Assembly (NCBI GenBank): GCA_964489245.1
Contig: CAZAXU010000021.1
Coordinates: 1-39,726, forward strand
Length of the DNA stretch: 39,726 bases
Source: CAZAXU01 sp964489245
Lineage (GTDB): Bacteria; Bacteroidota; Bacteroidia; Flavobacteriales; Flavobacteriaceae
Direction of reading: 5' to 3'
Shown: positions 34,309 through 39,726 of the stretch, piece by piece
How the letters are laid out: each line of letters begins with the position of its first letter
How positions within the stretch are numbered: position 1 is the first letter of the stretch
The notes under the pieces: generated by a model
Told to the model about the DNA's origin: nothing
The model's input: only the letters and a program-made list of their open reading frames with translations
Databases searched by the model: none
Program-made: the position numbers and the translations under genes

Positions 34309-34749
34309 TTATAAGTCTTTATACATTTTGAAATGTGGGATTCCAACCTCTGTAAATGCTGAGTCTGTGTTTTGATAGCCTAACTTTTCATAGAAACCCA
34401 AGGCAACTTGTCTGGCATGTAGTATAATTTGACGAAAGCCTTTTTTTCGGGCATAATCTTCTGCAAACCGGATAAGTTTTTTTCCATAACCCCCTCTTCG
34501 GTAGTCATTGTCAACAGCCATTTGTCTAAGTTTTACGGTGTTTTGCTCCAGGGGTTTCAGTTGCAGAACGGCAATAATTCGTTTTTGGTTGAATATTCCG
34601 ATAATAATCTCATCCTTATCTTGCTGCAAGTCGATTTCAGAGAAACTTAGACCTAAAGGTTTTCTGAGAACTTTGTAGCGGAGCTTAACAACTTTTTGAT
34701 AATCTTTGCCGGCGTAAGTGATAATTTTGATGTTATGATCCGTGTTCAT
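34309..34749 (-). CDS. GNAT family N-acetyltransferase
   Basis: The 146-residue protein is a GNAT acetyltransferase using acetyl-CoA. The acetyl-CoA-binding motif A is LRQMAVDNDYRRGGYGKKLI (about 74-93, with RRGGYG as the pyrophosphate loop) followed by the helix FAEDYARKKG and the motif B ILHARQVALGFYEKLGY. Acceptor substrate is unknown. Its ATG lies inside the 3' end of the Ppx gene (17-base overlap), so translation is probably coupled. Confidence 0.9.
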   Translation of the reverse strand: MNTDHNIKIITYAGKDYQKVVKLRYKVLRKPLGLSFSEIDLQQDKDEIIIGIFNQKRIIAVLQLKPLEQNTVKLRQMAVDNDYRRGGYGKKLIRFAEDYARKKGFRQIILHARQVALGFYEKLGYQNTDSAFTEVGIPHFKMYKDL

Positions 34750-35617
34750 GTAGATATTTTATAATGCCGTCTGCCAAACCTATTTTTGGGACAAAAACCT
34801 TATCGGCATGACTCCATTGCATGGCTTTTCTGTATATTTTTGTGGCGGGAATAATCACATCGGCTCTGTCCGGATTCATGTCCAGTTCTCTGATTCGGTC
34901 TTCATATTTCATCGATTTCAAGAAATTATATTGCGCATCGAGATAGGTTTTGGAAAGTGGTGTTCCCGGAATTCTTCCGGACATTTTAAAAATTTTGTTG
35001 ATATTTCCCCCGGAGCCGATCAAATAGACTTTATCCAATTTTCGGGTTTGTGTTTTAACCCATTCTTCTGCATGTTTCCATTCGCTGTCTTTGACCATTT
35101 TGTTCAGAATGCGAACAGTTCCCAGTCTGAAAGATTTTGACGTGATTTTTTTTCCTTTGATAAAAATACTGAATTCGGTGCTGCCGCCGCCAACATCAAC
35201 ATAGAGATAGTTCTTGTTTTGCAAAAGTAAATCTTCCAAATCAGTGGATGCAATCAGCTCTGCCTCTGTTGCACCGTCAATAATTTGAATATCTATTTTG
35301 GCATTTTGTCGGATTTTATCAGCAAGATTTTTTCCGTTTTCAGCTTCTCTCATAGCAGAAGTGGCAACTGCCATATAGGCTTCCACTTCATGAGCATCCA
35401 TCAAATTCTTGTAGGCATTCATGGTCAATTGAAGTCTTTTTTGATTGCGAGAATTTATTTTGCCTTTGATGAAGACATCTGCTCCCAAACGAATCGGCAC
35501 CCTGATCAGAGACACTTTTTTGAATTTTGTCTTCTTTTTGGTTTCAATTACGTTTGAAATCAATAAGCGTACGGCATTTGAACCAATATCGATAGCAGCA
35601 AATTTTCTGATTTTCAT
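34733..35617 (-). CDS. Ppx/GppA family phosphatase
   Basis: This 294-residue protein belongs to the exopolyphosphatase / guanosine pentaphosphatase family of the ASKHA fold. The P-loop-like phosphate 1 motif is AAIDIGSNAVRLLI (8-21), the glutamate-bearing segment is AVATSAMREAENG, and the second phosphate motif is VDVGGGSTEF. The protein is the short two-domain form without the C-terminal HD-like domains of E. coli Ppx (about 510 residues). It may act on polyphosphate or on pppGpp; sequence alone does not decide. The GNAT gene overlaps its end by 17 bases. Confidence 0.92.
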   Translation of the reverse strand: MKIRKFAAIDIGSNAVRLLISNVIETKKKTKFKKVSLIRVPIRLGADVFIKGKINSRNQKRLQLTMNAYKNLMDAHEVEAYMAVATSAMREAENGKNLADKIRQNAKIDIQIIDGATEAELIASTDLEDLLLQNKNYLYVDVGGGSTEFSIFIKGKKITSKSFRLGTVRILNKMVKDSEWKHAEEWVKTQTRKLDKVYLIGSGGNINKIFKMSGRIPGTPLSKTYLDAQYNFLKSMKYEDRIRELDMNPDRADVIIPATKIYRKAMQWSHADKVFVPKIGLADGIIKYLHEHGS

Positions 35618-35673
35618 ATGTTTGTCAATTTTTGATTAAAAGAATTTATATTCGTTTTGTATGCATGAGTTTA

Positions 35674-36414
35674 TCAATTCACAATATATAAATTTCCGCC
35701 GGGATAAACATCAACATTGATTATAGGTGGACGATGATAAAGATATACATTGCCGTATCCAAACAGTTTTCCTCTGATATCTTGAATTGGGTAAAGATGC
35801 ATATCGGCAGCACCACGGTGCATGATATTGATGTGATTGGCGTGCAATTCTTTTCCTTCTAAGATGGCGCTTCCTGCATAGAATCCGACAAAAAGGTGGT
35901 TGGTCTGCCCTTTGATTTTAAACAGACTGCTGCCGTTGGATACAATAGAAACACGATTGCAATCAAGGTCTAAATCAAAATCGGCAATATTATTGCTGCC
36001 AACACTGTTGTTTTCGCAAATAATTTTAAATCGGTTGAAGTGTAATTGGTTTTCAGATTTTACGGTTTTATTTGTGTTGGCAATGATTTCATCGATTTCA
36101 TCAACAGTCAGCTTGATTGTGGCAATTGCATTCGGATTTTCTCGGATGCAGTTCATTTGATTGTTGATGATTAATTTTCCGGAGTCAATATGATATTCAA
36201 TTTTTTTTAAAACATTTTTATCTGCAGTGATTTCCATTTTGTTTTCACTGCCGTCAATCAAAATCAACTCAATGGATTGGTTAATTTCAACTTTATCAAA
36301 ATTTTTAAGCTGAAAAGTTTGTGTTGCCGATTTTCCGGAGAAGTCACAAAACAAACTGTCTTTGGAGCAAGACAAGGTGGCGATGAGACTCAATATGATA
36401 AATATTTTTTTCAT
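35674..36414 (-). CDS. DUF2807 (head GIN domain) lipoprotein
   Basis: The 246-residue protein begins with a lipoprotein signal MKKIFIILSLIATLSCSK (Cys16). The rest is made of repeated beta-helix-like segments with the DUF2807 pattern: FDKVEINQSIELILIDGSENKMEITAD, then KIEYHIDSGKLIINNQ and IKLTVDEIDEIIANTNK. Such proteins are called putative auto-transporter adhesins, head GIN domain, but the role has not been shown. It lies 56 bases upstream (in the gene's own direction, before) of the Ppx gene, and the two may be cotranscribed. Confidence 0.85.
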   Translation of the reverse strand: MKKIFIILSLIATLSCSKDSLFCDFSGKSATQTFQLKNFDKVEINQSIELILIDGSENKMEITADKNVLKKIEYHIDSGKLIINNQMNCIRENPNAIATIKLTVDEIDEIIANTNKTVKSENQLHFNRFKIICENNSVGSNNIADFDLDLDCNRVSIVSNGSSLFKIKGQTNHLFVGFYAGSAILEGKELHANHINIMHRGAADMHLYPIQDIRGKLFGYGNVYLYHRPPIINVDVYPGGNLYIVN

Positions 36415-36468
36415 AGCTTTATATTTTCATATTTTGTTGTTATTCAATTTATTATGTTTTGTCGTGTC

Positions 36469-36515
36469 ATTTTGTTTTGTCATGATTTTCACAAAAAATC
36501 ACGTCAAAACAAAAT
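36469..36515. repeat. Imperfect 21-base inverted repeat upstream of the DUF2807 gene
   Basis: The arms ATTTTGTTTTGTCATGATTT plus T (36469-36489) and 36495-36515 match at 19 of 21 positions around the loop CACAA. The sequence can fold into a long AT-rich hairpin on either strand. It lies 55 bases before the DUF2807 ATG and next to a second hairpin (36535-36553). It could be a terminator pair for the PagL-like gene or a remnant of a repeat element. Confidence 0.55.
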
Positions 36516-36534
36516 ATCTCTTTTCTTATCTTCC

Positions 36535-36553
36535 CCCGAGCCAAAAGCTCGGG
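36535..36553 (-). terminator. GC-rich hairpin downstream of the PagL-like gene
   Basis: CCCGAGC (36535-36541) pairs perfectly with GCTCGGG (36547-36553) across the loop CAAAA. The PagL-like gene ends at 36603 on the minus strand, so this is about 50 bases downstream of it. On the plus strand ATTTCGTTTTTT follows the stem and on the minus strand GAAGATAAG follows, so neither side gives a perfect T tract. The terminator role is likely but not certain. Confidence 0.45.
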
Positions 36554-36602
36554 ATTTCGTTTTTGCTATGCTCAACTCAACTTTTTCCTTTAAAGATAAT
36601 AT

Positions 36603-37715
36603 TTATTTAAAATTATACATCAGTCCAAATTCAACCGCTTCAGCTCTGAAAGAATGTGTTTTCAGCGTGAACAATCCCGACCAATGTTTGCCAAAGCGGA
36701 ACCTGTTTCCCAGTCTGGAATAGAAGCGTTGTTCAAAAGAATAAGGATAGTATAAATAATATCCGATATCTATAAGAAAACCATATTTTCCAAAGACAAA
36801 TTCATCTCCGATATAAATGCCGAATCTTTTAAAATCGGCGTTTTTGTTGTTGCCGTATTCCGGATAGGCTTCGGATTCATATCGAATCACTTCTTTCAAA
36901 AAATAGGAAAGAAACAATTCTGCTCCCATGGAGAGATTATGTCTGTAGCTCAAGCGTTTTTCAACTTGAAAGGCAGGAATATAAAACGGATAAAGTCCGC
37001 TGTCATAATAGTCTGATTCGTTCATGCCAAAACGCATAACAGCCCAGTATTTCCACGCTTTATCATACTTGGGAAAAGGAATTCTTTCGTTAGGAATGTC
37101 TTTTTGTTCTCTAAAATCATAATTGACTCCAAGGGTAAAACTCGGAATATTGGCACCGAAATTCGGTGATTCTATATTTCCGTTTGAATAGTGAAAAACG
37201 GCAAGACCGATTTGGGCTCCCCAGTTTTTATATATCTTGGGATGACTCAGATATAAAGCCACATCAAAAGGCAGCAGAATATGTGAGCCGAACAACCTGT
37301 TTTTGTGATTGGTGAGTTTGTTATACGGATTGGTATTATAGGCAATTCCTTGTGAGATTCTCAGACTGATCCGATTTTTGTGTCGAGGATGATTAAGCTG
37401 AAATTCCATAAAGGCATAAATGCCAAAATTTTTTCCTAAAGTCTTGTCAATAAAATCGTGATACAGAAATGAAAAGCCATAATCCGTATAGCCGAATATG
37501 CTGAATTTCTCCGATTTTGAATAATTGCTGATATTCCAATTGAGCAAAATGGCTTGGGGGGCGTCTTTTCCAAAAAGAGCTCCGCCTATTTTTTGTGTGA
37601 TATTAAGTCCGAAGGGCTTATCAATTGAAAAGATGCTTCTGTTTAAGACATTTTTTTCTTGTGAAAACAAAAGCTGAAAGCCGAACAAAAAGATAAATAA
37701 GATTTTTAATTTCAT
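36603..37715 (-). CDS. Acyloxyacyl hydrolase / PagL-like lipid A deacylase homologue
   Basis: The 370-residue exported protein has a signal peptide (1-19, LLFSQ) and a beta-barrel pattern to a C-terminal FGLMYNFK. The stretch FHYSNGNIESPNFG (174-187) holds the PagL-type catalytic His-x-Ser pair (H175, S177) with a following Asn and Gly, as in outer-membrane lipid A 3-O-deacylases. It is about twice the length of Pseudomonas or Salmonella PagL, with extra barrel or loop sequence at both ends, as in other long Bacteroidota members. It probably edits acyl chains of lipid A in the outer membrane. It lies upstream of the DUF2807 gene on the same strand, separated by hairpins. Confidence 0.82.
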   Translation of the reverse strand: MKLKILFIFLFGFQLLFSQEKNVLNRSIFSIDKPFGLNITQKIGGALFGKDAPQAILLNWNISNYSKSEKFSIFGYTDYGFSFLYHDFIDKTLGKNFGIYAFMEFQLNHPRHKNRISLRISQGIAYNTNPYNKLTNHKNRLFGSHILLPFDVALYLSHPKIYKNWGAQIGLAVFHYSNGNIESPNFGANIPSFTLGVNYDFREQKDIPNERIPFPKYDKAWKYWAVMRFGMNESDYYDSGLYPFYIPAFQVEKRLSYRHNLSMGAELFLSYFLKEVIRYESEAYPEYGNNKNADFKRFGIYIGDEFVFGKYGFLIDIGYYLYYPYSFEQRFYSRLGNRFRFGKHWSGLFTLKTHSFRAEAVEFGLMYNFK

Positions 37716-37786
37716 TCAAAGAATAATCTTGTATGGAGCAAATATATAAAAGATAAATGTTTTTGATGTGTATTTTTTCTGCAGAT

Positions 37787-37822
37787 AAAAAAATATCGAT
37801 AGCACCCGAAGTGCCATCGATA
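37787..37822 (-). terminator. Intrinsic terminator after the FG-GAP/T9SS gene
   Basis: Read on the minus strand, a 12-bp stem (37822-37811 with 37805-37794, one A-C mismatch) encloses the tight loop TTCGG and is followed directly by seven T (37793-37787). It stands 33 bases downstream of the gene that ends at 37855 and is a clear factor-independent terminator. Confidence 0.88.
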
Positions 37823-37854
37823 TAAATTATTTGATTTTTTTTACGGAAATTATT

Positions 37855-39297
37855 CTATCTCAAGATTAATTTTTGTGTGTGCAGTTGGTCATTTTGTTCG
37901 ATTTGAATCAGGTAAATTCCTTTTTTGAGATTGTCTAAATCAATTGTTTTTACTGTAGCGGAAATATTTTGTTTGTTCAAAACGGTTTTTCCCAAAATAT
38001 CTATGATTTTGACAGAATAAGTTTGATTGCCATTATTCGAAACATAAATCGTTCCTGTGGTGGGATTGGGATAGATACTAAAGCTATCGGCAATATTGGT
38101 GCTGATGTTCAAGCTGCCGTCGTTTTTATATATTTTAGATGATGGATCAAAAGCATTATCATATCCGGCAATCACTAAGTCGATTTTTCCATCACCGTCA
38201 ATATCTCCGCTATCTACATCACCGTAGGCAGATGTGCTTAAGGATAAGCCGGAAAGGTCAGTAAAGTTATCACCTCCCTCATTGATATAGATATGCGTGA
38301 CTCCTGTTCCGGCGCCCGGTGCGCTTGTGCTGCCGGTCAAAAACAAGTCTAAATCACCATCATTATCAAAGTCTGCCCATTCAAGTCCGCTATGAGAAAC
38401 CGCCTCAAATCCGGGGTTCAATTCCGTGAAGGTTCCATTACCATTATTTTTATAGAGCAAAGTGAATCTGTCTGTTCCACTTCCTCCGGTTCCTGAAAGC
38501 ACTAAATCAATATTACCGTCTCCGTTATAATCTCCCCATTCCGTATCACCTAGCCAGCCTTGGTGCAGACTGATGCCGGAATCTGTAAAAGTTTCGTTGC
38601 CGTTGTTGGTAAATATTTTAGTATAGAAAGTGCCGCTTCCTCCACCATTATCATCATATCCGGATAAGACAAAATCTTGGTCACCGTCATTATCATAATC
38701 TGCCCATTTAATTCGTCCGTAGTTCATTCCCGGCAGGGAAACACTTGTCAATTCCGTGAGAGCGCCATTTCCATCATTTTTATATAGTTTGGTGATTCTC
38801 GGATTGTTTTGAGCACCGCTGATTGCTGAAATTGACACATCAAGATGAGAATCGTTGTTCAAGTTGCAAAATTTCACTTCACCCTGTTCTGCAGCTTCAA
38901 GTCCTGCATTCATGGCGGTAAATGTGCCGTCATTGTTGTTTTTATAGATTTCCGTTATATCGGTATAAGATGCGTTTTGTCCCATGATAACAATATCTAG
39001 ATCGCCATCGCCGTCAATATCTCCCCAATCTGCAGAACCCATATAAACAGCAGGAATATTTGCTGTGGTTGATAAGGTGTAGCTTTCCGATGTGGCATCA
39101 TAGATAAATAATCCTCCGGAAATTGTATAGCCGTTGTCCATTCCCGAAAGATATAGATCCAAATCGCCGTCGCCGTCGGCATCACCAAAAGCAGAAACTG
39201 CGAAAGAAAATCCCGGAACGGTTCCGGTGATATCTGTAAATTGTGCTGAAATATTCATGCTTATTATTGTCAGCATTAAAAAAGTAAATTTTTTCAT
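37855..39297 (-). CDS. Secreted FG-GAP/VCBS repeat protein with T9SS sorting domain
   Basis: The 480-residue protein (start MKKFTFLML; the ATG two codons earlier is less likely) has a signal peptide ending NISA. Seven calcium-binding D-x-D-x-D-G-x-x-D type loops (for example DADGDGDLD, DIDGDGDLD, DYDNDGDQD, DFDNDGDLD, DIDGDGKID) mark FG-GAP/VCBS repeats that fold into a beta propeller of about seven blades. The C terminus (about 405-480; SIYPNPTTGTIYV and KGIYLIQI, ending in QKLILR) is a type A sorting domain for type IX secretion. The protein is therefore exported through the outer membrane and fixed to the surface or released. Ligand unknown; adhesion is inferred from the family. Confidence 0.93.
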   Translation of the reverse strand: MKKFTFLMLTIISMNISAQFTDITGTVPGFSFAVSAFGDADGDGDLDLYLSGMDNGYTISGGLFIYDATSESYTLSTTANIPAVYMGSADWGDIDGDGDLDIVIMGQNASYTDITEIYKNNNDGTFTAMNAGLEAAEQGEVKFCNLNNDSHLDVSISAISGAQNNPRITKLYKNDGNGALTELTSVSLPGMNYGRIKWADYDNDGDQDFVLSGYDDNGGGSGTFYTKIFTNNGNETFTDSGISLHQGWLGDTEWGDYNGDGNIDLVLSGTGGSGTDRFTLLYKNNGNGTFTELNPGFEAVSHSGLEWADFDNDGDLDLFLTGSTSAPGAGTGVTHIYINEGGDNFTDLSGLSLSTSAYGDVDSGDIDGDGKIDLVIAGYDNAFDPSSKIYKNDGSLNISTNIADSFSIYPNPTTGTIYVSNNGNQTYSVKIIDILGKTVLNKQNISATVKTIDLDNLKKGIYLIQIEQNDQLHTQKLILR

Positions 39298-39341
39298 AAT
39301 CATAAATTTTAAGTGTTTATTTTATCCCCAATTGTTTGATA

Positions 39342-39370
39342 CAAAGATATAAAAAGAAAAGAATACCAAA
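39342..39370 (-). promoter_or_regulatory. Promoter of the FG-GAP/T9SS gene
   Basis: On the minus strand TTTG (39370-39367) and TATCTTTG (39349-39342) form a -33/-7 pair of the Bacteroidota type with a 17-base spacer, slightly short. The -7 is an exact TAnnTTTG and lies 44 bases before the ATG at 39297, a normal distance. Confidence 0.5.
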
Positions 39371-39500
39371 ATGTCGCTTAAAGAAGTAAATATGTCGATG
39401 ATGTGATAAATTGATAGTGACAGATATGATTAATTGGATTTTTTTGTTGAATGCCGGTTCGTTTTTTGTCTCTCTCGCAAGTGTTCCGTTTGTGGAGTAG
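39371..39500. other. Non-coding stretch before the Rhs fragment
   Basis: Apart from the FG-GAP promoter (39342-39370), the 203 bases between 39298 and the Rhs-like segment contain no supported gene, tRNA or repeat that I can see. A short frame from 39426 ends in TAG at 39498-39500, directly before the Rhs-like reading in the same frame. Confidence 0.6.
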
Positions 39501-39726
39501 ATATTCAGAAAGGACAACAGCGGCAGCAAATTCTTATATTTACACAGAGACTATTTGGGCAGTATCATTGCCATTTCAGACAACAACGGCAATATTGTTG
39601 AAAAACGTGCTTTTGATGCTTGGGGCAATGTCATTTTACTCAAAGATGCCCAAGGCAATAATTTGCAAAAGTTTGCCGTTTTAGACAGAGGATACACCGG
39701 GCGTAGCTTGTCCCGAGAGCGAAGCG
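39501..39726 (+). pseudogene. Rhs/YD-repeat core fragment, cut at the window edge
   Basis: In the frame beginning at 39501 the reading contains KDNSGSKFLYLHRDYLGSII (39510 on), then VEKRAFDAWGN and LDRGYTG, the conserved core of Rhs and YD-repeat wall proteins that precedes the variable toxin tip. A TAG stands in the same frame just before it (39498-39500), and no start codon with upstream YD repeats is present. After LDRGYTG the usual HEHL is missing and the DNA becomes CTTGTCCCGAGAGCGAAGCG, which looks like a dispersed repeat. The fragment is therefore probably a detached or broken piece; the window end hides the rest. Confidence 0.65.

Noticed and set aside
36277..36723. 148-residue plus-strand frame across the DUF2807-PagL gap
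   Set aside because: It overlaps both genes and runs through hairpins; its translation resembles no family.
39317..39529. 70-residue minus-strand frame near the right end
   Set aside because: No homology signature; it crosses the FG-GAP promoter and the Rhs fragment.
39451..39684. 77-residue plus-strand frame at the right end
   Set aside because: It is out of frame with the Rhs-like reading, which alone shows conserved motifs.
1..39726. CRISPR array, complete insertion sequence, prophage or defence system
   Set aside because: I saw no regularly spaced repeats, transposase, integrase, phage structural gene or recognised defence gene.

Overview
The window is AT-rich chromosomal DNA from a member of the Bacteroidota, most likely of flavobacterial type. 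The evidence is a RpoB/RpoC pair of the flavobacterial form, a DUF3467 gene directly after rpoC, a TonB-dependent receptor paired with a DUF4249 lipoprotein, a DUF5916 outer-membrane protein, a type IX secretion (T9SS) sorting domain, promoters of the -33 TTTG / -7 TAnnTTTG kind, and tRNA genes without an encoded CCA end. No genus is claimed.

Positions 1-13361 form one conserved information-processing block on the + strand: the 3' end of tRNA-Tyr, then tRNA-Gly(TCC), tRNA-Thr(GGT), tuf, tRNA-Trp(CCA), secE, nusG, rplK, rplA, rplJ, rplL, rpoB, rpoC and a DUF3467 gene, closed by a strong terminator. The order matches the classical tRNA-tufB / secE-nusG / rplKAJL-rpoBC arrangement known from E. 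coli. Four hairpins sit at gene junctions (after tRNA-Tyr, tuf-trnW, nusG-rplK, rplL-rpoB). The rplL-rpoB hairpin is followed by a promoter that lies almost on the rpoB start.

Positions 13462-28432 hold housekeeping and metabolic genes in short divergent groups: a two-domain M16 peptidase lipoprotein (+); a palindromic, MITE-like element; iorA-iorB for aryl-pyruvate:ferredoxin oxidoreductase (-); a PolB-like 3'-5' exonuclease and a HIT hydrolase (+); a Nudix hydrolase, meaB and a DUF998-like membrane protein (-); rpe (-); an alternative GlmU with glmS, an amino-sugar precursor pair (+); an orphan sensor histidine kinase (+) and a SAM methyltransferase (-).

Positions 28467-39303 are mostly cell-envelope genes: a DUF5916 protein (-), a TonB-dependent receptor with its DUF4249 lipoprotein (+), a GNAT acetyltransferase overlapping a Ppx/GppA phosphatase (-), a DUF2807 lipoprotein (-), a PagL-like lipid A deacylase homologue (-) and a secreted FG-GAP repeat protein with a T9SS tail (-). 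The right edge carries a broken Rhs core fragment ending in a repeat-like sequence.

I see no CRISPR array, complete insertion sequence, phage or recognisable defence system. The points most worth checking are the palindromic element at 16458-16597, the Rhs remnant at the right end, the unusually close rpoB promoter with its upstream hairpin, the start of the exonuclease as fixed by its promoter, and the paired inverted repeats at 36469-36553.
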